Positions 45,923-55,208 of a DNA stretch of 62,680 bases are shown here, piece by piece (position 1 is the first letter of the stretch; each line of letters starts with the position of its first letter). Both the position numbers and the translations under genes were made by a program. The stretch comes from Planctomycetota bacterium (GTDB lineage: Bacteria; Planctomycetota; B15-G4; SIAN01). The stretch spans positions 1 to 62,680 of the forward strand of contig SIAN01000025.1 of the NCBI GenBank assembly GCA_009691715.1, in the 5' to 3' direction. The notes beneath the pieces were generated by a model, which ran no database searches, was not told where the DNA came from, and was given only the letters and a program-made list of their open reading frames with translations.

Positions 45923-46993
45923 GTGAAGGATTTCTTCAACGCACTCGCGGACCCGAGCCGGTTCTTCCTGATCTTCACGGTCGCGGTCCTCGCGATGTTG
46001 AGGTGGCGTGAGTTCTTCACGGCGCCGAAGGTCGCGTTGACGATCTTCGCCGGCGCCGTGATCTTCTTCGTCTGGGCGCTGAAGGACCCCGGCTTCAAGG
46101 CGAACATCAGCAAGCCGGACAACATCCCGATCATCTTCATGCTGTTCCTGGTCGGGTACTTCTCCTGGCTGTCGCTCTATCGCGCGGTGAAGAACGATCG
46201 GCGGATCGATCGCGGCGAGCTGCCCGAAGAGGCGGTCGAGAGCCCGAAGAAGGTCCTGGTCTGGCCGGACCTCGTCTACAGCGAATTCATCTGCATGCTG
46301 ATCGGGACCGCGATCCTGGTCATCTGGGCGATCCTGCTGAAAGCTCCGCTCGAGGAGCCCGCCAACCCGAACAAGACGCCCAACCCTTCGAAGGCGCCTT
46401 GGTACTTCCTCGGCTTGCAGGAGATGCTGGTCTACTTCGATCCGTGGCTCGCCGGCGTGATCCTGCCCGGGCTCATCGTCAACGGCTTGATGGCGATCCC
46501 GTACGTCGACACCAACCCGAAGGGCAACGGTTACTACACCTTCAAGGAACGGCCGTTCGCGATCACGTCGTTCTTCTTCGGGTTCGTCGTCCTCTGGGTG
46601 TCGATGATCATCCTGATGACGTTCCTGCGCGGTCCGAACCAGGCGTTCTTCGGCCCCTTCGAGCAGTGGAACCTGCACAAGGTCGAGCCGACGGTGAACA
46701 TCCAGTTCAGCCAGATCTTCTGGCAGCAGTGGCTCGGCACCAGTCGTCCGATCAACTGGTTGATGCGCGAGATGCCCGGAATCCTGCTGGTGCTGGGCTA
46801 CCTCGCGGTCACGCCGATCGTGCTGGCGAAGACCGTCTGCAAGAAGATGGTCACGCAAATGGGCAACCCGCGCTTCCTGACCATGATGATCATGTTCCTG
46901 ATCATGGTCGCGATGCCCATCAAGATGGTCTTGCGGTGGACCTGCAATCTGCAGTTCATCGTCAACATCCAGGAACTCGCGCTGAACATCTGA
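45923..46993 (+). CDS. Subunit-IV-like C-terminal cytochrome b
   Basis: 356 residues from GTG 45923. It completes the split cytochrome b. The Qo-site segment is SKAPWYFLGLQEMLVYFDPW, with APWY at 158-161 where many complexes have PEWY, so the usual Glu is missing. Further helices and an N-terminal ~140-residue part with three helices make it longer than chloroplast subunit IV (160). The end carries two extra hydrophobic segments (FLTMMIMFLIMVAMPIKMVL). No haem motif is present. It works with the b6-like subunit upstream and the octahaem protein downstream. Confidence 0.88.
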   Translation: MKDFFNALADPSRFFLIFTVAVLAMLRWREFFTAPKVALTIFAGAVIFFVWALKDPGFKANISKPDNIPIIFMLFLVGYFSWLSLYRAVKNDRRIDRGELPEEAVESPKKVLVWPDLVYSEFICMLIGTAILVIWAILLKAPLEEPANPNKTPNPSKAPWYFLGLQEMLVYFDPWLAGVILPGLIVNGLMAIPYVDTNPKGNGYYTFKERPFAITSFFFGFVVLWVSMIILMTFLRGPNQAFFGPFEQWNLHKVEPTVNIQFSQIFWQQWLGTSRPINWLMREMPGILLVLGYLAVTPIVLAKTVCKKMVTQMGNPRFLTMMIMFLIMVAMPIKMVLRWTCNLQFIVNIQELALNI

Positions 46994-47044
46994 CCGAGCT
47001 GGCGCGATCGAGCAGGTCCCAGGAATCCGGGCAGGAGCCGAGAC

Positions 47045-50000
47045 GTGGCGGAAGAGGGCATCAAGGACGCGGGCGCGACGTTCTTCGACGTCAAGCGCCT
47101 GAACCGCTGGTTCCTCGTGTCTGCGGCCGCCATGACGGTCGCGTACGCGTGGTCCGTCGTGCAGGATCACGACCGCGAGTTCAAGTCCTACCAATGGCGG
47201 TTCTTCGAGCTCGAGCGCGAGCAGGCCGAGGCGCAGGGCAAGGCCGCGTTCAGCGCGGCGGGCGGTGCGACGGTCGTCGGCGACGGAGCGAAGACGCCGG
47301 GCGGTATGCGCGACGAGATCGAGCGGCTGAAGGGGATGCTCGCGGCCGATCACGCGGAGCGGCCCGAACTCGCGACGAGGCTGCACGACGCCGAATTCGT
47401 CTACGCGACGACCAACGCCAGCATGAAGCTGGCGAAGGCGATCTTCGAGGCCGAGCGCTTCGTCTACGAAGAGAAGGCTCACCACCTCGGAGAGCATGAC
47501 CTCAGCGCCCCGCAGGGCGACGAGGCGAAGACGGCGTTCGCGAAGTACCAGATCCTGAAGGGCGAGTACGACGGCCTCGACGAAGCCGACAAGCAGGCGG
47601 AGGCAGATCGCAACATCGCACGCAACGAGCTCGGCCGCTTCGACGCGCTCGGCAACGACGTCGCGACGCGTCTCGAAGTGACGGAGCGCGAAGTCGCTCG
47701 CCTCGAGAAGCGGGCCGACTCGCTCGACGACGAGCGGGTCTTTACCCAGTTTCGCAACTCGCTCCTGTTCAACTTCATGGCGCCGACCGTCGCCCCGCGA
47801 AAGTTCGTCGTCAAGGAGATCCTCGACGACCTGAACTTCCTGTCGGTGCCGAAGGTCGACATGTGCAGCTCGTGCCACCTGGCGACCGACCGATTCAAGG
47901 ACTACCCGGCCGGCAACGCGCACGTGACTTTCGGCGAGGAGGGCAACGAGCCGCGCTTCGAGGACGACAGTCCCGCGTTTCGTTCCCACAGCAAGCCGGA
48001 GCTTTACTGCACCTCGATGTCGCCGCACGGCCAGGATCGATTCGGTTGCTCGGGCTGCCACGGCGGCGGCAACCAGCGCTTGGCCTTCGCCACCTCGTTC
48101 CACACGCCCACCAACAAAGACGAACGTGAGGTGTGGGAGGACGAACGCCACTGGCACCCGGTGCACGAGTGGGAATACCCGATGCTCGGGTCGAAATACC
48201 TCGATGCGTCGTGCTACAAGTGCCACACGCAGGAGGTCCACATCCCGGGTGCGGAGAAGTGGAACCGCGGCCGTGACTTGGTCGCGAAGCTCGGTTGCTT
48301 CGGCTGCCACAAGATGGCGCCGTTTGACGGCTTCAGGCGCGTCGGCCCGCCGCTCGGACATGTCGCCGCGAAGTTCGCCGACCTCGACTTCATGTTGAAG
48401 TGGGTCGACAACCCGCAATCGTTCCGCCCGACCACGCGGATGCCCGCGTTCTTCCACCGCGAGAACCGCGCGACCGAGCCGGGACGCGATCAGGCCGAGA
48501 TCACCGCGCTCGTCACCTTCCTCTACAACCTGACCACGCCGCAGGCGCTGAAGAGCTACCCCGGCAACGGCGACGCCGATCGTGGCAAGAAGTTGTTCGG
48601 CGAGCACGGCGGCGTCGGCTGCCTCGCCTGCCACTCGATCGATGACTTCCCGGCTGGCGAATCCAAGGTCGACAAGCTCGACGCACTGCGCCACGGGCCG
48701 GAGCTTTCGGGTGTCGGCAGCAAGGTGAAGCCCGATTGGCTGTTCACCTGGTTGCTCGATCCGAAGAGCCTGTGGCCCGAAACGAACATGCCGAACCTGC
48801 GCCTCACTGAATCGGAGGCGGCCGACCTCGTCGCCTACCTGATGACGAAGCGCAACGTCGCGTTCGAGCAGTCGGTCTTCGAGAAGCCTGCCGACGACAA
48901 GATCTACGAGGAGATCCTGGTCGAGAAGTTGAAGGAGCGGATGACTGGCGCGAGGGCGGCGCAAGAAGTCCGCAACATGAGCGGCTTCGAGAAGCGCCGG
49001 AAGTCGGGTGAGTTTCTGCTCGATCACTACGGCTGCTTCGGCTGCCACGAGATTCCGGGTTACGAGGACTCGAAGCCGATCGGCACCGAGTTGAACGGAT
49101 GGGGCAGCAAGCACCCCGATCGCCTCGATTTCGGCATGGTCGAGATGGATTGGAAGGCGGAGGGGTACTTCAATCGCGAAGCGTGGCTGACCCAGAAGCT
49201 GACGAACACGCGCTTCTACGACCGCAACAAGGACAAGAAGCCGTTCGAGAAGCTGAAGATGCCGCAGTTCGCGCAGTTGGCCGAAGGCGCGCCTGACGCC
49301 GATCGCGAAGCGGTCATGGACTTCGTGTTCTCATTGGTGAAGGACAACACGATCTCGTCGATCCGGCGCCATCTCACGCCAGACGAAGAGTCGGTCGAGC
49401 GCGGGCGCCGGCTGGTGCGCGAAAAGAACTGCATCGGCTGCCATCTGCTCTACGGCGAGGGCGGCGAGATCCGCAACTTCCAGCTTGGCGAGGAAGGTGC
49501 GGCCTATTACCCGCCGCTCCTCGACGGGCAGGGAGCGCGTACCCAACACGACTGGCTCGACCGGTTCCTGAACGATCCGGTGATGGGCAAGGGGCGCGGC
49601 GCGCCGGCGATGCTGCGGCCGTGGATGAAGGCGCGCATGCCGACGTTCGGGTTCACGCAGGAACAGCGCAACGACATCGTCGCTTACTTCGCGCACGAGA
49701 AGGTCTGGCACACCAGCACCGAACGCGGACTGTGGGACTCGATCGCCGGGAAGTTCAAGCGGGACTTCCCTGCCTACGACGACTCAACCATGCGGAAGGC
49801 CAACCACTCGAAGATCGAGCTGTTCCACGATCTTGTGGCGCGCACCTATCAGCGCCAGGGCGGGTCGTTCATCTACGAGACCGACTTCCCGCAGATGAGC
49901 AAACCGGCACCGCTCTCCGATGCCGATCGCGATCACGCGCGCGAAATGTTCGTGCGCCTGCAATGCGTGCTTTGCCACATGCCGGGCGGAGTCGTCCCGA

Positions 50001-50275
50001 AGGGCAAAACGGCCGCCGACATGGCGCCTGATCTCAGCTATGCGCGTGAACGGTTGGCGCCGAGATGGGTCGCGCATTGGCTCGAGACGCCCGACACCTA
50101 CCAGCGCGGCACGCGGATGCCGGGGTTCTGGAAGCCGGAAGCGGGCGTCCGCCCGACCAACGATCCGAACGGACTCAACGATCCCGATCTCGAGATGGCG
50201 CTGCTGCGCGACTACCTGTTCACGGAGGAGTTCGCGACCGAGTATCGGGAAATCGCGAAGCGGGCGGGTGGCTGA
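47045..50275 (+). CDS. Membrane-anchored octahaem cytochrome c of the bc-type complex
   Basis: 1076 residues from GTG 47045 (AGGAG 8 nt upstream). An N-terminal membrane anchor (FLVSAAAMTVAYAWSVV) leads to a ~200-residue helical, charged region likely to form a coiled coil. Then come eight CxxCH motifs, with first Cys at 274, 335, 390, 418, 526, 664, 796 and 974 (CSSCH, CSGCH, CYKCH, CFGCH, CLACH, CFGCH, CIGCH, CVLCH). Segments such as RGKKLFGEHGGVGCLACH and MPNLRLTESEAADLVAYL are standard class I cytochrome folds with Met ligands. It would take electrons from the Rieske protein and pass them to the oxidase or cupredoxin. Multihaem partners of this kind are known from planctomycete and anammox bc complexes. 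Confidence 0.9.
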   Translation: MAEEGIKDAGATFFDVKRLNRWFLVSAAAMTVAYAWSVVQDHDREFKSYQWRFFELEREQAEAQGKAAFSAAGGATVVGDGAKTPGGMRDEIERLKGMLAADHAERPELATRLHDAEFVYATTNASMKLAKAIFEAERFVYEEKAHHLGEHDLSAPQGDEAKTAFAKYQILKGEYDGLDEADKQAEADRNIARNELGRFDALGNDVATRLEVTEREVARLEKRADSLDDERVFTQFRNSLLFNFMAPTVAPRKFVVKEILDDLNFLSVPKVDMCSSCHLATDRFKDYPAGNAHVTFGEEGNEPRFEDDSPAFRSHSKPELYCTSMSPHGQDRFGCSGCHGGGNQRLAFATSFHTPTNKDEREVWEDERHWHPVHEWEYPMLGSKYLDASCYKCHTQEVHIPGAEKWNRGRDLVAKLGCFGCHKMAPFDGFRRVGPPLGHVAAKFADLDFMLKWVDNPQSFRPTTRMPAFFHRENRATEPGRDQAEITALVTFLYNLTTPQALKSYPGNGDADRGKKLFGEHGGVGCLACHSIDDFPAGESKVDKLDALRHGPELSGVGSKVKPDWLFTWLLDPKSLWPETNMPNLRLTESEAADLVAYLMTKRNVAFEQSVFEKPADDKIYEEILVEKLKERMTGARAAQEVRNMSGFEKRRKSGEFLLDHYGCFGCHEIPGYEDSKPIGTELNGWGSKHPDRLDFGMVEMDWKAEGYFNREAWLTQKLTNTRFYDRNKDKKPFEKLKMPQFAQLAEGAPDADREAVMDFVFSLVKDNTISSIRRHLTPDEESVERGRRLVREKNCIGCHLLYGEGGEIRNFQLGEEGAAYYPPLLDGQGARTQHDWLDRFLNDPVMGKGRGAPAMLRPWMKARMPTFGFTQEQRNDIVAYFAHEKVWHTSTERGLWDSIAGKFKRDFPAYDDSTMRKANHSKIELFHDLVARTYQRQGGSFIYETDFPQMSKPAPLSDADRDHAREMFVRLQCVLCHMPGGVVPKGKTAADMAPDLSYARERLAPRWVAHWLETPDTYQRGTRMPGFWKPEAGVRPTNDPNGLNDPDLEMALLRDYLFTEEFATEYREIAKRAGG

Positions 50276-50335
50276 CGATTTGCGATGAGCCACGGGTGAT
50301 GAAGTGAGACCCGTGGCGCATCAAGGGACCGAAAC

Positions 50336-51175
50336 ATGGAACGGCGTGGAATCATGAAACTCGCAAACCCTCGGCTGACTTGGGCCCTGGCGCTGACGAT
50401 CACCCTCGTGGCCGTCGCTGCCGCCTGCGGTGGTGGCGACTCCCGCAGTCGCGAAGCAATCCGCGGGCGCGCGAAGAAGAACGCCAACGCGGTGGCCGGT
50501 GGCGGTGCCGAGACGGCCGGCAACCCGAAGAAGATCGATCCCGCGAACGCCGGCACGATCAGCGGCGTGGTGAAGTGGGAGGGCGCGAAGCCCTCGATGG
50601 AGACGATCGACATGTCGGGCACTCCCGAGTGCGCCCATGTGGTCAAGGAGATGATCACCCAGGAAAACATCGTCGTCAACGACGACAACACCGTCCGCTT
50701 CGCGTTCGTCTCGATCGACACCGCCGACGTCTATGACCCCCCGAGCGAGGCGGCCGTCATCGACCAGGTCGGATGCCGTTACGTGCCACACGTGTTTGCA
50801 TTGATGTCGGGCCAGAAGCTCAAGATCAAGAGCTCCGACTCGACCGGGCACAACGTCCACTACATGCCGTTTGGCGACGTGAACGAGGAAGAGAACTTCG
50901 CGATGACCACCGCGGGCACGCGCGAGCGCACCTTCACCTCGAACGACTGGATCAAGTTCAAGTGCGACCTGCACCCGTGGATGGGTGCTTGGTGCGCAGT
51001 GCGGACCCATCCGTTCTTCGCTGTGACCGGCACCGACGGCAAGTTCACCATCGCCAACGTTCCGGCCGGTACCCACAAGCTTGTGCTGAAGCACGAGGTG
51101 CTCGGCGAGCAGTCGGTCACCGTGACCGTCGAAGCGGGCAAGACCGCCACGACTGAGTTCACGCTGAAGAAGTGA
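50336..51175 (+). CDS. Cupredoxin-like lipoprotein
   Basis: 279 residues from ATG 50336 (ATG 50354 is possible). The signal peptide ends in the lipobox VAAAC. The middle shows a type I-like copper site: His in GHNVHYMPF and Cys, His and Met in CDLHPWMGAW (CxxHxxM). The first His lies ~45 residues after the strand start, as in plastocyanin-like folds. The final ~50 residues (TDGKFTIANVPAGTHKLVLKHE) are a small carboxypeptidase-regulatory-like beta domain. Located between the octahaem cytochrome and oxidase subunit II genes, it is a plausible electron shuttle or copper donor. That role is inferred from position. Confidence 0.8.
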   Translation: MERRGIMKLANPRLTWALALTITLVAVAAACGGGDSRSREAIRGRAKKNANAVAGGGAETAGNPKKIDPANAGTISGVVKWEGAKPSMETIDMSGTPECAHVVKEMITQENIVVNDDNTVRFAFVSIDTADVYDPPSEAAVIDQVGCRYVPHVFALMSGQKLKIKSSDSTGHNVHYMPFGDVNEEENFAMTTAGTRERTFTSNDWIKFKCDLHPWMGAWCAVRTHPFFAVTGTDGKFTIANVPAGTHKLVLKHEVLGEQSVTVTVEAGKTATTEFTLKK

Positions 51176-51249
51176 GTTGACGCCCGTTCGGTCCGCGGCG
51201 CGGAAGGCGTCGCAGGCCGGCAGTCTGGATCGACGCCCCGGAGGCGCTC

Positions 51250-52095
51250 ATGCAGCAGGTTCGAGCCGAACATTTCGACGCCGCCTGGAAGTGGTGGCTG
51301 CCGCCGAACCACTCCTCGTTCGGCGAAGAGATCGACCTGATGTACATCTGGATCTTCTGGATCACGATGGTGACGTTTGTCGTCGTCGAAGGTGTGATGG
51401 TCTATTTCTGCTTCAAGTACCGGCGGAACCCGGCGCGCAAGGCCACCTACATCGCCGGCAGCCACAAGCTCGAAGTGGCTTGGACCGTGATTCCCGCGAT
51501 CATCCTGGTGGCGCTCGGTGTCGCCAGCACGAACACCTGGGCCAAGATCAAGAACTCGAGCGATCCGTCCTACCCGCAGGAATTCCAGACCGAGGTCAAG
51601 ATCGCCGCGCAGCAGTTTGCGTGGAACGTGACCTACCCCGGTACCGATCGAAAGTTCGACACCGCCGACGACTTCATGCTGCCGAACATCCTGAACGTCC
51701 CGGTCGAGCTCAAGGATGGCGCGGGCAACGTCACGAGCGAAGAGAACGTCCGGATCATGCTGAGCTCGAAGGACGTGATCCACTCGCTCTTCATTCCGGT
51801 TCTGCGCGTGAAGCAGGACGCCGTGCCGGGCTACATCGGCAACGTCTGGTTCGACTGCGACCGCGCGACCTATGCGGGCCCGGACGGCAAGCACCTGACC
51901 GGTGACCAGACGTACAGTGAGGACGGCAAGACGCTCCTCGACTGGGAAGAGGCCTATGAGATCGCGTGTGCCGAGCTCTGCGGCCTCGGCCATTCGGGCA
52001 TGCGGATGCAACTTAAAGTGGTACCGCGCGCCGCCTGGGAAGCGTGGGTGAAGGTGAAGTCGGACGAGGCCAAGAAGCGCGCCGAGGGCGGATGA
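51250..52095 (+). CDS. ctaC: Cytochrome c oxidase subunit II
   Basis: 281 residues from ATG 51250. Two membrane helices (IWIFWITMVTFVVVEGVMVYF and AWTVIPAIILVALGV) precede the cupredoxin domain. The CuA site is complete: CAELCGLGHSGM gives Cys240, Glu242, Cys244, His248, Met251, with the first His in DVIHSLFIP. There is no fused cytochrome c domain, so electrons must come from a separate donor such as the octahaem cytochrome or the cupredoxin upstream. It pairs with subunit I encoded 58 bp later. Confidence 0.93.
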   Translation: MQQVRAEHFDAAWKWWLPPNHSSFGEEIDLMYIWIFWITMVTFVVVEGVMVYFCFKYRRNPARKATYIAGSHKLEVAWTVIPAIILVALGVASTNTWAKIKNSSDPSYPQEFQTEVKIAAQQFAWNVTYPGTDRKFDTADDFMLPNILNVPVELKDGAGNVTSEENVRIMLSSKDVIHSLFIPVLRVKQDAVPGYIGNVWFDCDRATYAGPDGKHLTGDQTYSEDGKTLLDWEEAYEIACAELCGLGHSGMRMQLKVVPRAAWEAWVKVKSDEAKKRAEGG

Positions 52096-52153
52096 GCCCC
52101 CGCCTGAGTCGCAGCGCCTGCAAGCTTGGAAGGAAACGGCTGGAGCCGAACTG

Positions 52154-54172
52154 ATGAGTACAACCGCCGCCGCGCCCGCAACTGCGGGCCACGATGCAGG
52201 CCACGCCCACCCGGAACTGTCGTTCCTGCGCAAGTGGGTCTTCTCAACCGATCACAAGGTGATCGGCATCCAGTACCTGTTCTCCTGCATCGCCATGTTC
52301 CTCGTCGGCGGGTTGCTGGCGCTGATGGTTCGCTGGCAGGTGGCGTATCCGGCCGGCGCGAAGCCGAGCGAGGAGAAGGTGCAGGAGTGGCGTGACCAGG
52401 GCCTGAGCGGCGCGGCGCTCAATCAGGCGATTGCCGAGTTTGACGAGGACAAGCCGTTCCCGATCCTCGGCGAACTGCTGTGGGGCGAGAAACTCTCGAA
52501 GGCCGATATCAACGCCGGCGAAGTTGGCGAGGCCGGTCTCTTCGGCAACTCCAACGGGATGATGCCGAACGAGTGGTACAACGTCGCGTTCACCATGCAC
52601 GCGTCGGTGATGATCTTCCTGGTCATCATCCCGATCCTCACCGGCGCGTTCGGCAACTACGTCATCCCGCTGCAGCTCGGCGCGAAGGACATGGCGTTCC
52701 CGTTCCTGAACGGGCTGTCGTATTGGACCTGGTTCTCCGCGCTGCTGGTGCTGGTCGCGAGCTTCTTCGTCGACCCGGCTGGCATCGGCGCGGGCGCCGG
52801 CTGGACCTCCTACCCGCCCTTGAGCGGCGTCGTAAGTCCGTCGGCCGGGGCGGGCCAGACGCTCTGGTGCATCGGCGTGATCCTGGGCGGAACGTCCTCG
52901 ATCATGGGCTCGATGAACTACATCACCACGATCGTGAACCTGCGAGCGCCGGGCCTCACGCTGTTCCGGATGCCACTCACGACCTGGGCGGCGTTCATCA
53001 CCTCGATCCTGCAGTTGTTTGCCACCCCGGTTCTTTCGTCCGCGATGGCGATGCTGCTCTTCGATCGCCATATGGGCACGAGCTTCTTCCTGCCGGAAGG
53101 TCTGATCTTCAGCGAGGCGCCGGTGCCCAATGCCGGCGGCGGCCAGGTCATCCTCTGGCAGCACATCTTCTGGTTCTATTCGCACCCCGCTGTCTACATC
53201 ATGATCCTGCCGGCGATGGGGATCGTCTCCGACGTGATCGCCGTCTGGTCGCGCAAGCCGATCTTCGGCTACCGGCCGATGGTGTTTTCGATGTCGGCGA
53301 TCGCCGGCCTCGGATTCGTGGTGTGGGGACACCACATGTTCCAGTCCGGGATGAACCCGGTGCTGGGCACCACCTTCATGATCTCGACGATCATGATCGC
53401 GCTGCCGAGCGCGGTGAAGGTGTTCAACTGGCTCGGCACGCTGTGGGGCGGGCAGATCACCTTCTCGCCGCCGCTGCTCTTCGCGCTCGGGTTCGTCTCG
53501 ATGTTTGTCATCGGCGGCCTGTCTGGCATCTACATGGCCAACGCGCCGTTCGACATCTTCATCCACGACACCTACTTCATCGTCGCGCACATCCACTACG
53601 TGCTGTTCACCGGATCGGTGATGGGCATCTTCGCCGGCATCTATCACTGGTACCCGAAGATGTTCGGCCGGCACATGAGCGACGGGCTGGGCAAGATCCA
53701 CTTCTGGCTGACGTTCAGCTTCATGAACGGCGTGTTCTTCCCGATGCACATCATCGGGCTCGGCGGATATCCGCGCCGCTATGCCAGCTTTCGCAGCTAC
53801 GACTTCCTGCAGACGTATGAGGGCATGAATGTCTTCATGACCTGGTGCGCGATCGGGCTCGGCCTGTCGCAGTTGTTCTTCCTGTGGAACTTCCTCTGGT
53901 CGCTCGTCGCCGGAAAGAAGCCGACCAGCGACAACCCGTGGCATGCCTGCTCGCTCGAGTGGTCGACGCAGACGCCGCCGCCGCACGGTAACTGGATCGG
54001 AGCGGTGCCGACCGCCTATCACGGGCCGTACGAGTACAGCCATCCGAACTGCAAGGACGAATTCGCGCCGCAGTGGATGCCGATGCAGCGCAACGACGGC
54101 GGCGGCGGTGGTGCCTCACCGACGGCACCGGCGGTGGCAGCATCGAGCGCGCCGCCGACGGCTCCGCACTGA
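52154..54172 (+). CDS. ctaD: Cytochrome c oxidase subunit I (haem-copper oxidase, A2-type features)
   Basis: 672 residues. Haem a ligands are His149 and His481, haem a3 His479, and CuB His344, His393 and His394, with the cross-linked Tyr348. The helix VI motif is WFYSHPAVYIM: the Glu of A1 enzymes (GHPEVY) is missing and a Tyr-Ser pair stands before it, which defines the A2 class. A ~60-residue insert after helix I (residue ~70-135) and a Pro-rich C-terminus are extra. It reduces O2 to water and pumps protons. Subunit III is not found next to it or elsewhere in the window. Confidence 0.95.
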   Translation: MSTTAAAPATAGHDAGHAHPELSFLRKWVFSTDHKVIGIQYLFSCIAMFLVGGLLALMVRWQVAYPAGAKPSEEKVQEWRDQGLSGAALNQAIAEFDEDKPFPILGELLWGEKLSKADINAGEVGEAGLFGNSNGMMPNEWYNVAFTMHASVMIFLVIIPILTGAFGNYVIPLQLGAKDMAFPFLNGLSYWTWFSALLVLVASFFVDPAGIGAGAGWTSYPPLSGVVSPSAGAGQTLWCIGVILGGTSSIMGSMNYITTIVNLRAPGLTLFRMPLTTWAAFITSILQLFATPVLSSAMAMLLFDRHMGTSFFLPEGLIFSEAPVPNAGGGQVILWQHIFWFYSHPAVYIMILPAMGIVSDVIAVWSRKPIFGYRPMVFSMSAIAGLGFVVWGHHMFQSGMNPVLGTTFMISTIMIALPSAVKVFNWLGTLWGGQITFSPPLLFALGFVSMFVIGGLSGIYMANAPFDIFIHDTYFIVAHIHYVLFTGSVMGIFAGIYHWYPKMFGRHMSDGLGKIHFWLTFSFMNGVFFPMHIIGLGGYPRRYASFRSYDFLQTYEGMNVFMTWCAIGLGLSQLFFLWNFLWSLVAGKKPTSDNPWHACSLEWSTQTPPPHGNWIGAVPTAYHGPYEYSHPNCKDEFAPQWMPMQRNDGGGGGASPTAPAVAASSAPPTAPH

Positions 54173-54242
54173 TCGGTGTCACGGATCGAGCGACGGCGCG
54201 CCCGAAGCGGGGTGGTCGCGCCGTGGCTCGCACGGATGCAGC

Positions 54243-55208
54243 ATGACCGTGGCCTCGAACACCCCTTCTGCCGCCATGACTGATTCGCTCCATGGCGACG
54301 TCGCGGTGCCGCGTGGCATCGCGGGGTTTTCGGACGGCCTGCTCCGTTTCACGCGCTTGCACGTCGCCACGACGTTCGCGTTGCTGGCGTTCGGTGCGTC
54401 GGTGACGAGCAATGACGCGGGGCTCGCGGTCCCCGATTGGCCGACCACGTATGGCGACTTGAACCCGCTGGCGCCGTACCTGCGCGGGCTCGTGACGGGG
54501 CTGATCGCGCTCGAGCACAACCATCGCGTGATCGGGATGGTGGTCGGGCTGCTGACGATCGTGCAGTTCGCCTGGATTCGAAGCGCGACCCGCGATCCGC
54601 TCGTGCGCAGGCTCGCCTGGACGTTGCTGGTCCTAGTGTGCGTTCAAGGCGGGCTCGGCGGGCTCACCGTTCACATGAAGCTCCCGCCCGCCGTCTCGAT
54701 CCTGCACGGGATGACCGCGCAGGCGTTCTTCTGCCTGTCGATCGCCACGGCCTGGCGCCTCTCGCGCGAATGGCAAGCTTCAGCACGGAACGCGACAGCG
54801 CCGGTCTCCGCCGAAGCGACCTCGCTGCGGCGGCTCGCCAAGTTCGTGCTGCTCGTCGTCTTTTTGCAACTGTTCCTGGGTGCGATCGTCCGCCACACGG
54901 TCGCGAAGCAGCGCATCCCGCAGTTCGGCGACCTTGCGGTCGTCGTCCACATGGCCTTCGGGCTGGCGGTGGTGGTGGTGATCGGAGCCTTCGTGGCGCG
55001 GCTCACGGCGTCGGCCGAGGCGCATCCGCGGCTTCGGAACGGCGGCCTGCTGCTTGGCGCCCTCGTGCTGGTGCAATTACTGCTCGGGCTGCTCTCGGTG
55101 GCGACGCGCACCGATCCGATCGTGACCGTCCTCCACGTGATCACCGGTGCCGCGATCCTCGGCACGGCGCTTCTCTGTGTGCTGCGCAGCCAGCGGCTCG
55201 CCGCATGA
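54243..55208 (+). CDS. ctaA: Haem A synthase (CtaA/COX15-like)
   Basis: 321 residues from ATG 54243; ATG 54276 is an alternative. Eight membrane helices with the usual His pattern are present: ALEHNHRVIGM (EHNHR), VHMKLPPAVSILHGMTAQ, HTVAKQRIP ... VVVHMAFGLA, and VLHVITGAAI. DAGLAVPDWPTTYG is diagnostic of the family. It oxidises the methyl group of haem O to the formyl group of haem A for the oxidase encoded upstream. It overlaps the haem O synthase gene by 4 nt, so both steps are translated together. Confidence 0.92.
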   Translation: MTVASNTPSAAMTDSLHGDVAVPRGIAGFSDGLLRFTRLHVATTFALLAFGASVTSNDAGLAVPDWPTTYGDLNPLAPYLRGLVTGLIALEHNHRVIGMVVGLLTIVQFAWIRSATRDPLVRRLAWTLLVLVCVQGGLGGLTVHMKLPPAVSILHGMTAQAFFCLSIATAWRLSREWQASARNATAPVSAEATSLRRLAKFVLLVVFLQLFLGAIVRHTVAKQRIPQFGDLAVVVHMAFGLAVVVVIGAFVARLTASAEAHPRLRNGGLLLGALVLVQLLLGLLSVATRTDPIVTVLHVITGAAILGTALLCVLRSQRLAA

